Positions 36,001 through 44,384 of a DNA stretch of 64,000 bases are shown here, piece by piece (position 1 is the first letter of the stretch; each line of letters opens with the position of its first letter). The notes under the pieces were generated by a model. That model did not search any database, was not told the origin of the DNA, and saw only the letters and a program-made list of their open reading frames with translations. The stretch covers positions 60,811-124,810 of the forward strand of contig JALQYQ010000035.1 of the NCBI GenBank assembly GCA_023262855.1, given 5' to 3'. Made by a program: the position numbers and the translations under genes. The DNA is from Crocinitomicaceae bacterium. Its GTDB lineage: Bacteria > Bacteroidota > Bacteroidia > Flavobacteriales_D > Crocinitomicaceae.

Positions 36001-37903
36001 AACTGAAACAATTAGTTTAACACCGTATGTTGGTTTAACGAATGTTACGTTGGCATTTAGAAACTTAGCTGGTTATGGTAATTCATTGTATATTGATAAT
36101 ATTAATATTTCAGGTGTTGCAATTCCAGTTGCGCCTACTGCAAGCTTTACATCTGCGCCAGCATCTCCAATTTGTACTGGTCAAACTGTTACTTATACAA
36201 GTACTTCAACTGGATCACCAACGTCTTATTCTTGGTCATTCCCTGGTGGAACACCTTCAACTTCAACTGCTGCTAGTCCAACCGTAACATACGCTGCAGC
36301 TGGAACCTATAATGTGTCTTTGACGGCAACAAATGCAGTTGGTTCGAATACTTCTACACAAACATCTTACATTTCTGTAGGTGCTGCACCAGCGACTCCA
36401 GGAACAATAACAGGAACAGCTTCTGTATGTGCGAATACAACAGGTTTAACGTTTTCAATTGCAGCAGTATCGGGAGCAACATCTTATACATGGACTGTTC
36501 CAACTGGAGCTACAATTACATCAGGTCAAGGAACCACTAGTGTAACAGTGGACATGGGTTCGACAGCTGGAAACGTAACAGTAACAGCAACAAACACATG
36601 TGGTACATCAAGTGCTGCAACATTTGCAGTTGGAATAAACCCGGTACCTGCAACGCCAGGAACAATTTCGGGAGCGGCAACGGTATGTAGTAGCTCAACT
36701 GGAAATACGTATTCAATTTCTGCTGTGACAGGAGCAACAAGTTATACTTGGACAGTACCTACTGGTGCGACAATAACAGCTGGACAAGGAACAAATTCTA
36801 TCACTGTTAGTGCTGGTTCAACTGCGGGTAACATTACAGTCACTGCAACAAATGCATGTGGAACATCAAGTGCAGCTACATTTGCTTTAGGAATTTCAAC
36901 AACACCGGCAACGCCTGGAACGATTTCAGGTTCAGCAATTGCTTGTTCATCTTCAACGGGTAATGTATATTCTATTTCTCCAGTTTCAGGAGCAACAAGT
37001 TATACTTGGGCGGTTCCATCAGGCGCAACGATAACATCAGGACAAGGAACAACAAGTGCAACAGTATCATTTGGATCTACTTCAGGAAATGTAACAGTAA
37101 CTGCTACGAATTCATGTGGGACTTCGACAGCTGCAACTTTCGCTGTAACTTTAACAAGTGCAGCGCCTGCAACTCCAGGAGCAATTTCGGGTACTTCAGC
37201 AATCTGTGAATCATCAACGTCCAACACGTATTCAATTGCTGCTGTCTCTGGAGCAACAACTTATACTTGGACAGTTCCAGCAGGAACAACGATTACTTCA
37301 GGACAAGGATCAACGTCTATTACAGTAACTGCAGGTGCAACGAGTGGAACAATATCTGTTGTTGCATCTAGTTCTTGTGGAACATCTGCATCAAGTGACT
37401 TTGTTTTAACGGTAAATCCATTACCTGTAGTGACACAAAGTGCATTAACAAATGCTTGTGCGAATTGGAGTTCATTTGCTTTGAGTGGAGGTAGTCCTGC
37501 AGGAGGAACATATTCGGGAACTGGAGTAAGTGGTGGAATGTTTGACCCTGCGGTTTCGGGAGTAGGTACATTCCCTGTTACTTATTCTGTCACTCAAAGT
37601 GGTTGTACCAATACCGCTCTTGCATCAATTACGGTCGACGCCTGCGCTGGAATTGAAGAAAACAATGAAAACTTAGTTGTGATTTATCCGAATCCAACAC
37701 ATGGTGATTTAACAATTCTTGGAATTGATTTGGACAAATTTAAAACAATTGAGTTGTTGGATGTTTCTGGTCGTCTAGCAGAAAAATGGGTTGTTAATTC
37801 ATCTGAAATGAACCTTGATTTAAGTAAACATGCTCAAGGAGCCTATACACTTAGAATTAATGGTAATGGATTGGAAATCGTGAAAAGAATTCAAAAGAAC
37901 TAA
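33023..37903 (+). CDS. giant secreted Asp-box/PKD adhesin with T9SS type A sorting domain
   Basis: The 1626-residue protein begins with a signal peptide (cleavage near F-A-Q-D, about residue 24). Residues about 110-760 form a VPS10/sialidase-like beta-propeller region with eleven Asp-box motifs of the S-T-N-G-G-T-S-W-T kind. There follow a PKD domain (about 765-850), a choice-of-anchor J/MAM-like domain (about 855-1030), a second PKD (about 1035-1122), four 86-residue Ig-like repeats (1123-1467) and one more Cys-containing beta domain. The end is a type A sorting domain (V-I-Y-P-N-P-T-H-G-D and a final K-R-I-Q-K-N) that directs export by T9SS and surface attachment. The Asp-boxes suggest glycan or protein binding rather than catalysis; no sialidase catalytic Arg triad is evident. 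Confidence 0.92.
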   Translation: MNMKLRLRLIALLIIGQNFSGFAQDYVQMMRDPNVNFYDVQQAFNTYWEGKIIERGKGYKAFRRWESYMAPRVYPSGNMTLPSQNYENFVQWENQQAAAGIPKSVAGNWSFLGPTGKPTGGGAGRLNFVRFDPTNSNTLYVGAPDGGLWKSTNGGTSWTTNTDQLTVIGVSDIAIDPTNTQIMYIATGDGDAGDSYSTGVLKSTDGGTTWVATGLTWTASQGRTISRLLINPTNPQILMAFGSNGIWRTTNGGTTWTQPTGTFTCQDAEFKPGDPTVVYACGTTFKKSTDSGATWTAVTIPLTGIGRLSMAVTPANSAYVYLLAANNTDSGAKGVMRSTDSGTSFTTRMTATASTNILGWDNGADAGGQGWYDLTIAASPTNADEVYTGGVNTWKSTNGGTSFTLNTHWTGSYSKPYVHADIHDIQYLPGSGTTVFACCDGGIFKTTNSGTAWSDISSNLCIAQQYRIGLSSSNATLLVAGHQDNGTNKLNGTTWSQIYGGDGMEGFIDRTSNTTMFASYVYGEYLKSTNSGTSWTAINTGLPFGGGGGEEWLCAWHQDPVTATTLYAGGRSALYKSTNTGTSWSAVGTPTGTGNVIEFVIAPSNNQIIYAIKSGTNAVSKSTNGGTSFTAVSTGLPTTVAPTCVTVSNTDPNIVYVTYSGYSGANKVFKSTNGGTSWTNISTGLPNIPVNTIVFQNGSTNDAVYIGTDVGVYYKDNTTAWIAFNTGLPNVSVRDLEIYYPTSRLRCATFGRGTWDSDLYSAVAAVPVASFTASATTICVGQTVTYTNTSSGIPTSYAWTFAGGTPATSTATNPTVTYNTAGTYTVALTATNASGSNTVTQTNYITVVGGSGAALPLSEGFTATTFPPTNWNIVNLDLGDTSWMRNPTVGLAPTAGNSMWFDNYEFNDAGNTDEMRTPKLNFQGLSSATMTFDVAYAAYDATYVDGLEVLISTDCGVTFTSLYSKTGSTVAAGNLPTAPATTSLFVPTAAQWRTETISLTPYVGLTNVTLAFRNLAGYGNSLYIDNINISGVAIPVAPTASFTSAPASPICTGQTVTYTSTSTGSPTSYSWSFPGGTPSTSTAASPTVTYAAAGTYNVSLTATNAVGSNTSTQTSYISVGAAPATPGTITGTASVCANTTGLTFSIAAVSGATSYTWTVPTGATITSGQGTTSVTVDMGSTAGNVTVTATNTCGTSSAATFAVGINPVPATPGTISGAATVCSSSTGNTYSISAVTGATSYTWTVPTGATITAGQGTNSITVSAGSTAGNITVTATNACGTSSAATFALGISTTPATPGTISGSAIACSSSTGNVYSISPVSGATSYTWAVPSGATITSGQGTTSATVSFGSTSGNVTVTATNSCGTSTAATFAVTLTSAAPATPGAISGTSAICESSTSNTYSIAAVSGATTYTWTVPAGTTITSGQGSTSITVTAGATSGTISVVASSSCGTSASSDFVLTVNPLPVVTQSALTNACANWSSFALSGGSPAGGTYSGTGVSGGMFDPAVSGVGTFPVTYSVTQSGCTNTALASITVDACAGIEENNENLVVIYPNPTHGDLTILGIDLDKFKTIELLDVSGRLAEKWVVNSSEMNLDLSKHAQGAYTLRINGNGLEIVKRIQKN
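36389..37423 (+). repeat. four tandem 86-residue Ig-like coding repeats
   Basis: Four units of about 258-261 bp encode P-A-T-P-G-x-I-x-G ... Y-T-W-x-V-P ... G-Q-G-x-x-S ... C-G-T-S modules. Units 1-3 are more alike than unit 4. Such arrays can expand or contract by recombination. Confidence 0.85.
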
Positions 37904-37920
37904 TCAAACTCTATAAAACA

Positions 37921-37956
37921 AAAAGAGCGTTTGCAATGGCAGACGCTCTTTTTTTA
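37921..37956. terminator. bidirectional terminator between the adhesin and glmS
   Basis: A 14-bp stem (37921-37934 with 37939-37952, one G-T pair) closes a 4-nt loop and is flanked by A-run and T-run on both strands, serving both convergent genes. Confidence 0.88.
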
Positions 37957-38003
37957 TATCTCAAAATTCTATATTCTTCCGCAGTGGCGGATTCAATTCA
38001 AAT

Positions 38004-39848
38004 TTATTCTACTGTAACTGATTTAGCAAGATTTCTTGGTTGATCAACGTTACAACCTCTCATCACAGCAATGTGGTACGATAAAAGTTGGAATGGAATT
38101 GTTGCCAACAAAGGAACTAAATGCTCATCTGTATTTGGAATTTCGATTACGTGATCTGCCATTTCTTTAACAGCGACATCACCCTCAGTAACTACCGCAA
38201 TGATTTTACCTTTACGAGCTTTTACCTCTTGAATGTTTGAAACCACTTTTTCATAAGAAGTACCTTGCGTTGCAATAACGAAAACAGGCATTTCTTCATC
38301 AATCAATGCAATTGGACCATGTTTCATTTCAGCAGCTGGATATCCTTCTGCGTGGATGTATGAAATCTCTTTTAATTTCAACGCACCTTCTAAAGCAACA
38401 GGGAATGAACTTCCGCGACCTAAGTACAATGCATTTGCGGCATCTTTGTATTTCGCAGCAATCTCCTCGATGATATCGTTTTTATCCAATACGCGTTTCA
38501 CTTTGTCCGGAATTGCTTCCAATTCAGCTAACATCGTGTGGAACTTTGTCTCACTTATCGTTCCTTTTTTGTGCGCCAATGATAAAGCCATTAACGTTAG
38601 AACTGTAACCTGAGCAGTAAAGGCTTTTGTTGATGCAACACCAATTTCAGGTCCAGCATGCGTGTATGATCCTGCATCTGTTATACGAGAAATAGATGAA
38701 CCCACAACGTTACAAATTCCAAGAATTGTTGCTCCTTTCGATTTTGCTAATTCTAAAGCCGCTAAGGTATCTGCAGTTTCACCAGATTGAGAAACAGCAA
38801 TTACAACGTCATTTTCATTGATGATTGGATTTCTGTAGCGGAATTCACTTGCATATTCAACTTCAACATTGATTCGCGCTAAATCTTCAAATAAATATTC
38901 ACCAACCAAACATGCATGCCAAGAAGTTCCGCACGCAACCATTACAATGCGCTGTGCATTTGCCATTTTTTGCTCAAACTCGGTAATACCACCAAGAGAT
39001 ACCCATCCTTCTTCTGCGTTTAAACGTCCACGAAAACAATCGCGAATTGAACGTGGTTGTTCGTGAATTTCTTTCAACATGAAATGCTCATATCCGCCTT
39101 TTTCCAAAGCTTCCAATTGCATTTCCAATTGCTGGATATAAGGTGTTTTTTCTTGATTACCGATGTTGAAAATTTTTAATCCATCGTTCAAATCAACAAT
39201 TGCAATTTCTTCATCTTCTAAGTAAACAACACGCTTTGTGTACTCAACGATAGGTGTAGCATCAGAAGCAAGGAAGAAATCTCCTTCTGTTCCAATACCA
39301 ACCACCAACGGACTACTTTTACGAGCAGCAACTAATTGATTTGGGTATTCTTTTGACAAAACAACAATTGCGTATGCTCCAACAACATTGTGAAGAGCCA
39401 AACGCACTGCTTCTGCCAATGAAACGTTTTCCTTTTTTTGAATTTCATCAATCAAATGAACCAATACTTCCGTATCAGTTTCACTTTTGAAAACATATCC
39501 AAGGTTAACAAGCTCCTTTCTCAAGGTGTCATAATTCTCAATGATTCCATTATGAATAAGGGCAATTGAACCATCTGTTGAATAATGCGGGTGAGCGTTG
39601 ATGTCATTTGGCGCACCATGAGTCGCCCAACGTGTGTGCCCAATTCCTGCGCATCCTTCAGTATCTTGGTCAGCAGCAAATGCTTCTAAGTTCGATACCT
39701 TTCCTTGTCGTTTGTATAAGTTTATTGAACCTTCGTTTAACAATGCTATTCCAGCACTGTCATAACCGCGGTATTCTAATCGTTTTAATCCTTTTAATAT
39801 AATCGGATATGCTTGTTTTTTACCAATGTAAGCTACAATTCCACACAT
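38004..39848 (-). CDS. glmS: glutamine-fructose-6-phosphate aminotransferase (isomerizing)
   Basis: The 614-residue enzyme makes glucosamine-6-phosphate from fructose-6-phosphate and glutamine, feeding peptidoglycan and LPS. The start at 39848 puts the nucleophile Cys2 directly after Met (C-G-I-V-A-Y-I-G). An in-frame extension to 40016 would destroy this and overlaps the preceding gene. Residues 2-220 form the class II glutaminase (R-L-E-Y-R-G-Y-D-S-A-G; H-T-R-W-A-T-H-G). Two SIS isomerase domains follow, with C-G-T-S-W-H-A, S-Q-S-G-E-T-A-D-T and the end V-D-Q-P-R-N-L-A-K-S-V-T-V-E. It is the last gene of an operon, 2 nt after the DUF4270 gene. Confidence 0.97.
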   Translation of the reverse strand: MCGIVAYIGKKQAYPIILKGLKRLEYRGYDSAGIALLNEGSINLYKRQGKVSNLEAFAADQDTEGCAGIGHTRWATHGAPNDINAHPHYSTDGSIALIHNGIIENYDTLRKELVNLGYVFKSETDTEVLVHLIDEIQKKENVSLAEAVRLALHNVVGAYAIVVLSKEYPNQLVAARKSSPLVVGIGTEGDFFLASDATPIVEYTKRVVYLEDEEIAIVDLNDGLKIFNIGNQEKTPYIQQLEMQLEALEKGGYEHFMLKEIHEQPRSIRDCFRGRLNAEEGWVSLGGITEFEQKMANAQRIVMVACGTSWHACLVGEYLFEDLARINVEVEYASEFRYRNPIINENDVVIAVSQSGETADTLAALELAKSKGATILGICNVVGSSISRITDAGSYTHAGPEIGVASTKAFTAQVTVLTLMALSLAHKKGTISETKFHTMLAELEAIPDKVKRVLDKNDIIEEIAAKYKDAANALYLGRGSSFPVALEGALKLKEISYIHAEGYPAAEMKHGPIALIDEEMPVFVIATQGTSYEKVVSNIQEVKARKGKIIAVVTEGDVAVKEMADHVIEIPNTDEHLVPLLATIPFQLLSYHIAVMRGCNVDQPRNLAKSVTVE

Positions 39849-39850
39849 AA

Positions 39851-41158
39851 TTAATATTGAGTATAGGTGACCACTATTTGAGGTTTTTTCTTGTTGATCG
39901 TATTTGGACCGTTGAAGATCACACGTTCGGCAGAGGTAATGAAATAACGAGGTGAAAGAATCAATTCTGTAGTTGTAATTTCTCCTGAAACCAATGCTTG
40001 AACATAATTGCGACAATCCACGGTATAACTTTTTGTGTAGTTATCATAGAATCCAAAAACGCCGATACCTGAGAGAATGTTGTTTATGCGAACTGAAACA
40101 GATAATTCATCACTTGGAAGGTATTTTGCACCTGTTTGGTATTGAATTGGAAGAATCAATTCAGCACGATGGATGACTGCTTTTTTCGGTAGGTTTTTAA
40201 GTCCTGGAATGCGAACAATTGCACGTGTTTTGAATGCTTGAGCGTAAAATTCTTTTTGCCCCGAAACAGTATCATTAATCACATTTTGAACTGGTTTTCC
40301 AGTGTTGTCGATGTCCACATGATTAAAGTCAGCACAATCGGATGAAATTAAGAAATCGAACGTTTTTTGAACCCCATCTTGCGTGTAATAAATGGTCATT
40401 TTTGACGACGAATTACTCAAGTTAAAATAGAAAACACCACCTTTTCCACTAGGTTGCAATCCGTTGTTTACTTTCACATAAAGACCTTTAAAATAATCCT
40501 GGAAATTATCATTAGACGAAAAGTTGGTTCCACCTACAACTGCTGATTCATTGATGAATTGAGTTGCCAAGGAATTATTTAAACGGATTCTCAATTGCGC
40601 ATCTACTGTGTCTTCACCGATAATTGTTTCACCTGTTGGGTTTGGTGTAAACGTTCCATAACCAGGCATGACTAAGTTAGTGCTAGAATGATTTTTATGT
40701 TCAAATGAATAATAGGTAGAATCAACATCGATGTCTTCTGTCATTTGATAGACTTCAACAGTTTGCGGACTCAATTCACCGTAAAAGTCTACATATTGTA
40801 AACCGAGCATCATTGAATCAACTGTGATAGTTGAAATATCGCCAAAATTTGGACTTGTACCTGAAAGAATAAACTGGGTATAGAAACTCGCGTCAACTTT
40901 TCCAAATTTAGGGTCATTGTATGAACCCAAAACACCATAAGCAGGGTTATCCGAAATTAGGGAATCTTCAGCTATTGAAAAGGTTGTTAATTCGAACGTA
41001 TCAACTTGTGTTGAATTTAACAACGAATTTGGGTCAAGTACATCATTTCCAAGCGTAGAATCTTTCTTTTTACAAGAAGTGGAAACCAAAAGTGCTATTA
41101 AAAAAGTAGCGGAAAGTCCAAAAACCTTCCGCCACGAATTGGGGTAACTAAAATTCAT
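39851..41158 (-). CDS. DUF4270 outer-membrane lipoprotein
   Basis: The 435-residue protein has a lipoprotein signal (hydrophobic residues 12-26 and the lipobox-like S-T-S-C) followed by the K-K-K-D-S-T-L-G-N-D-V-L start of DUF4270. The rest is beta-rich and ends in P-Q-I-V-V-T-Y-T-Q-Y. DUF4270 proteins are found almost only in Bacteroidota, beside glmS and a starch-synthase-like gene; their role is unknown. The ATG at 41158 lies 1 nt after the stop of the GT5-type gene and was preferred over 41182, which would overlap it. It is likely surface-exposed or periplasmic. Confidence 0.85.
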   Translation of the reverse strand: MNFSYPNSWRKVFGLSATFLIALLVSTSCKKKDSTLGNDVLDPNSLLNSTQVDTFELTTFSIAEDSLISDNPAYGVLGSYNDPKFGKVDASFYTQFILSGTSPNFGDISTITVDSMMLGLQYVDFYGELSPQTVEVYQMTEDIDVDSTYYSFEHKNHSSTNLVMPGYGTFTPNPTGETIIGEDTVDAQLRIRLNNSLATQFINESAVVGGTNFSSNDNFQDYFKGLYVKVNNGLQPSGKGGVFYFNLSNSSSKMTIYYTQDGVQKTFDFLISSDCADFNHVDIDNTGKPVQNVINDTVSGQKEFYAQAFKTRAIVRIPGLKNLPKKAVIHRAELILPIQYQTGAKYLPSDELSVSVRINNILSGIGVFGFYDNYTKSYTVDCRNYVQALVSGEITTTELILSPRYFITSAERVIFNGPNTINKKKPQIVVTYTQY

Positions 41159-41159
41159 T

Positions 41160-41981
41160 TTATATGAGTACAGTTTCTTCAATTATTTTATTAAAAAATT
41201 CAGACATCACTTTAGTTTGATTTTCTTCAGGAACAAAATCCTGTTTCAAACATGTCGCTTCGTCAAAAATTGTTCTTAATTCAGGCGATAACTCTTCACT
41301 AGCAACGTTAATTCCATCCGCATATTTTGTCATGACACGAATAATATTTTCGTAGCTAGAATCTTTCAATTGACTAACAATTTCATCATCGAACCCGTCA
41401 AATTTAAGTTTATCCGCAAAACGCTCATCCCAATTTTTGTTAAACCCGTCGTTGTATAAACTCAATACAACTTTAGTGTCTGCAAAATGAGGATCTTTTG
41501 AATATAATTTTTTGATGTACAAAGCCATTAATACAGTCATCCAACCGTGACAATGAATTACGTCTGGTTGCCAACCAAGTTTTTTTACTGTTTCTAGAAC
41601 ACCTCTACAAAAGAACATTGAACGCTCATCGTTGTCTTCGTAATATTCGCCCTTATCATCCGTAACACAGTTTTTACGTTTAAAGTATTCATCGTTGTCG
41701 ATGAAATAAACCTGCATTCTTGCAGCTGAAATAGATGCAACTTTGATAATTAGTGGGTGATCAGTGTCGTCAATGATTAAATTCATTCCAGACAAACGAA
41801 TCACTTCATGAAGTTGATGGCGACGTTCGTTGATACTTCCAAAACGTGGAGTAAAAACGCGGATTTCTTTTCCTGCTTCCTGAATACCTTGTGGTAATCT
41901 TCTTGCTATACTTGAAACTTCTGATTTTGGTAAAAAAGGTGCAATCTCCTGAGATACAAAAAGTATTTTCTTTTTCTGCAT
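41160..41981 (-). CDS. half-length glycogen/starch synthase-like protein (GT5 N-terminal domain only)
   Basis: The 273-residue protein matches only the N-terminal domain of GT5 glycogen/starch synthases: K-I-L-F-V-S-Q-E-I-A-P-F at the start, P-D-V-I-H-C-H-G-W near 150. It lacks the C-terminal GT-B domain that binds ADP-glucose. The K-x-G-G-L substrate loop is replaced by K19-S-E-V-S-S. Catalysis as a synthase is therefore unlikely; a regulatory or binding role is inferred. The start at 41981 was chosen over 42083 because the latter overlaps promoter sequence. First gene of the operon with DUF4270 and glmS, divergent from panC. Confidence 0.85.
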   Translation of the reverse strand: MQKKKILFVSQEIAPFLPKSEVSSIARRLPQGIQEAGKEIRVFTPRFGSINERRHQLHEVIRLSGMNLIIDDTDHPLIIKVASISAARMQVYFIDNDEYFKRKNCVTDDKGEYYEDNDERSMFFCRGVLETVKKLGWQPDVIHCHGWMTVLMALYIKKLYSKDPHFADTKVVLSLYNDGFNKNWDERFADKLKFDGFDDEIVSQLKDSSYENIIRVMTKYADGINVASEELSPELRTIFDEATCLKQDFVPEENQTKVMSEFFNKIIEETVLI

Positions 41982-42006
41982 GAATTTTAGATTCGTAAAA
42001 ACAGTA

Positions 42007-42037
42007 CAAAAATATAGAAAAAAAAGCGGAACTTCAA
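42007..42037 (-). promoter_or_regulatory. promoter of the GT5-DUF4270-glmS operon (TTG-N20-TATTTTTG)
   Basis: On the minus strand TTG (42035-42037) and TATTTTTG (42007-42014) are 20 nt apart, an excellent Bacteroidota match. The -7 box ends 25 nt before the ATG at 41981. Confidence 0.6.
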
Positions 42038-42047
42038 CAAAAAGGAA

Positions 42048-42055
42048 TAGTTTTG
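42048..42055 (+). promoter_or_regulatory. putative -7 box (TAGTTTTG) for panC
   Basis: Exact TAnnTTTG match 30 nt before the panC ATG. Its final TTG opens a longer in-frame ORF that is rejected as the start. No -33 TTG at the right spacing. Back-to-back with the divergent operon promoter. Confidence 0.45.
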
Positions 42056-42085
42056 TCGATTCGTCTTCCCAATATTGATACACGG

Positions 42086-42925
42086 ATGAATGTATTTACG
42101 ACACGAAAATCGTTGAATGAGGCGCTTGCTCCTCTAAAAGAAGCAAAGAAAAGTGTTGGTTTTGTGCCGACAATGGGCGCTTTGCATGAAGGTCATTTGG
42201 CTTTGGTAAAAAGAGCGCTAACTGAATCAGACTGCGTGGTTGTGAGTATTTTCGTGAACCCAACACAGTTTAATAACATGCAAGATTTGGACAAATATCC
42301 TCGTATGTTGCAAGCTGATGTTGATTTATTGAATTCGATTGGGGAAGTGCTGGTTTTTGCTCCAACGGTAGAAGAGGTTTACCCAGAAAATGATGCGTAT
42401 TCGCCATTGGATTTAGATGGAATTGACCAAGTAATGGAAGGTGAATTTCGACCAGGACATTTTCAAGGAGTTGTTCATGTCGTTCGAAATTTATTTCAGA
42501 TTGTGCAGCCAACTCATGCCTATTTTGGTCTAAAAGATTTTCAGCAAGTAGCTGTAATTCGTTTGTTGACGAAAAAATACAATTTCCCAATTCAACTAAT
42601 TGCTTGTCCAACATTGCGCGAAACAAGTGGTTTAGCAATGAGTAGTCGTAATCTCCGATTAACTGAAAGTGAACGCAAAGATGCCTTGATCATTTTTCAA
42701 ACCTTGAAGTTCATTCAAACCTTGAAAGCTTCAAAATCACCGAAAGAAGTAAAAGAATTGGCAATGGAGTATTTTTCAGCTGGTAAACTGCGTTTAGAAT
42801 ACTTGGAAATTGTTGATGGCTCAAGCTTGAAAGCACTTGATGCTGCTTGGAGTGAGTATTCAGTTGTTTGCATTGCCGCTTATTGTGGAGCTGTTCGACT
42901 AATAGACAATTTAGAATTGGTGTAA
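42086..42925 (+). CDS. panC: pantothenate synthetase
   Basis: The 279-residue enzyme joins pantoate and beta-alanine using ATP to form pantothenate (coenzyme A pathway). Visible motifs are V-P-T-M-G-A-L-H34-E-G-H37 (the HIGH-type ATP motif), F-V-N-P-T-Q-F, the G-L-K-D-F-Q-Q segment, and the late K/R-M-S-S-R-N loop (A-M-S-S-R-N-L-R-L). Length is normal. The start is the ATG at 42086 rather than the TTG at 42053, which is inside the -7 box. It is followed at 53 nt by panD, which supplies its beta-alanine substrate, and panD has an additional promoter. Confidence 0.96.
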   Translation: MNVFTTRKSLNEALAPLKEAKKSVGFVPTMGALHEGHLALVKRALTESDCVVVSIFVNPTQFNNMQDLDKYPRMLQADVDLLNSIGEVLVFAPTVEEVYPENDAYSPLDLDGIDQVMEGEFRPGHFQGVVHVVRNLFQIVQPTHAYFGLKDFQQVAVIRLLTKKYNFPIQLIACPTLRETSGLAMSSRNLRLTESERKDALIIFQTLKFIQTLKASKSPKEVKELAMEYFSAGKLRLEYLEIVDGSSLKALDAAWSEYSVVCIAAYCGAVRLIDNLELV

Positions 42926-42932
42926 ACCATTC

Positions 42933-42959
42933 TTGACTCAAAAAAATGCTTTACATTTG
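42933..42959 (+). promoter_or_regulatory. possible promoter of panD (TTG-N16-TACATTTG)
   Basis: TTG at 42933-42935 and a perfect TAnnTTTG at 42952-42959, spacing 16 nt, one or so shorter than usual. The -7 box ends 19 nt before the panD ATG. Confidence 0.45.
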
Positions 42960-42978
42960 TCCCCGAATTTAGAATAGG

Positions 42979-43329
42979 ATGTTGATAGAAGTAGTAAAAT
43001 CAAAAATTCATCGTGTTAGAGTTACACAAGCAGATCTGAATTATATCGGAAGTATTACGATTGATGAAGATTTAATGGATGCTTCAAATTTAATTGAAGG
43101 TGAAAAAGTTCAAATTGTAAACATCAACAACGGTGAACGTTTTGAAACATACGTTATTAAAGGTGAACGCAAATCAGGTACAATTTGTCTGAATGGACCA
43201 GCTGCGCGTCGAGTAGCAATGAATGATATCATTATTATCATTGGTTATGGCTACATGGATTTTGAAGAAGCGAAATCGTTCAAACCATCCTTGGTCTTTC
43301 CGAATGAAGAAACTAATCTAATCGACTAG
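42979..43329 (+). CDS. panD: aspartate 1-decarboxylase
   Basis: The 116-residue pyruvoyl enzyme converts aspartate to beta-alanine for pantothenate synthesis. The proenzyme self-cleaves at G24-S25 in Y-I-G-S-I-T-I-D, creating the N-terminal pyruvoyl group from Ser25. Also visible: K9, Y22, the N-I-N-N-G-E-R-F motif and N-G-P-A-A-R. Its stop codon overlaps the GTG of the next gene by 1 nt. Confidence 0.96.
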   Translation: MLIEVVKSKIHRVRVTQADLNYIGSITIDEDLMDASNLIEGEKVQIVNINNGERFETYVIKGERKSGTICLNGPAARRVAMNDIIIIIGYGYMDFEEAKSFKPSLVFPNEETNLID

Positions 43330-44384
43330 TGACTAAGAAAACGCTCCTCACGATAGTAAAAACTGTTCTTCCACTATTGTTAGGTGTGTATCTTATTTGG
43401 GTCTTTTTTGCAAATATGGCAGAAGATCCTAAAAAACTTTCCGCTTTTTATAAAGCAATTTCCGAAGCAAATTATTGGTGGATTCTTCTTTCCGTTGTTT
43501 TGGGAGTAGTTGCTTATTTATCACGTGCTTACCGTTGGAAATATGTACTAGAACCCCTGGGGTATCAAACTAATTTTTGGAACCGTTATCACGCTGTAAT
43601 GATTGGTTATTTAATCAATCTCACTATTCCTCGAGCTGGCGAAGCTTCCCGTTCAGCTATGCTCTATCGTTCAGACGGTGTTCCTTTTTCAACCTCATTC
43701 GGAACGATCATTGCCGAACGTGCAATTGATTTGATGATGCTTGGTTCAATCGCTTTTTTAACGGCTATTTTAGGATACGATGATTTCTTTGAAATTAAAG
43801 CTCAAATCATTGAAAAATTTGGAGGTTCAGCAAGTACTACAACGGATGGTTTTCCTTGGAAATGGGTGATTTATGGATTCATCGTTATCGCTTTTGCTGG
43901 AATTGCTTATTTGTTCCTGTTCAATCTTAGTTTCCGCAAAAAACTACTTGGTTTTGTAAAAGATGTGATGGCTGGATTGTTCTCCATCTTTAAATCAAAA
44001 CAACCATTCGCCTATCTATTTCATACGCTCATTATTTGGACCTGTTATGTTGTAATGTTCGCACTTCCTTTTCAAGCGCTGGAAGAAACGTCATCCATTC
44101 CATTTCAAGGAATTTTATTGGGCTTTATCGCTGGATCCTTAGGTATCACATTTACAAATGGTGGAATTGGAACGTATCCATTACTCGTTGGATTGGTTGT
44201 GGCTTTTTACATTTCGAAAACAAGTGATGTCGACGGTACAGGAATTGGGAATGCCTTGGGAATGCTTGTTTGGATAACACAAACATTTTTAATGATTGTA
44301 CTTGGATTACTTTCATTAGTTTTATTACCAAAGAATTATACGCAAGAGAAAGAAAATGAGCAGATTGGCGAGCCTGGAAAATAA
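43329..44384 (+). CDS. UPF0104/AglD-like flippase family membrane protein
   Basis: The 351-residue protein has about eight membrane segments and the family pattern R-A-x-R-W-K/Y at the second segment (S-R-A-Y-R-W-K-Y), N-L-T-I-P-R-A-G-E-A-S-R-S after the third, and E-R-A-I-D-L-M. These are hallmarks of the lysylphosphatidylglycerol synthase transmembrane region/UPF0104 family. Without the aminoacyl-transfer domain these proteins are thought to move or modify membrane lipids or glycans; the substrate is unknown. It starts with GTG overlapping the panD stop and ends 29 nt inside the rfaE2-like gene, so it is tightly coupled to both. Confidence 0.85.
   Translation: MTKKTLLTIVKTVLPLLLGVYLIWVFFANMAEDPKKLSAFYKAISEANYWWILLSVVLGVVAYLSRAYRWKYVLEPLGYQTNFWNRYHAVMIGYLINLTIPRAGEASRSAMLYRSDGVPFSTSFGTIIAERAIDLMMLGSIAFLTAILGYDDFFEIKAQIIEKFGGSASTTTDGFPWKWVIYGFIVIAFAGIAYLFLFNLSFRKKLLGFVKDVMAGLFSIFKSKQPFAYLFHTLIIWTCYVVMFALPFQALEETSSIPFQGILLGFIAGSLGITFTNGGIGTYPLLVGLVVAFYISKTSDVDGTGIGNALGMLVWITQTFLMIVLGLLSLVLLPKNYTQEKENEQIGEPGK

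Noticed and set aside
39849..40016. N-terminal extension of glmS
   Set aside because: It would bury the catalytic Cys2 and overlaps the end of the DUF4270 gene by more than 150 nt.
41982..42083. N-terminal extension of the GT5-like protein
   Set aside because: It covers the operon promoter and makes an implausible hydrophobic start; homologues begin at the K-I-L-F-V-S segment.
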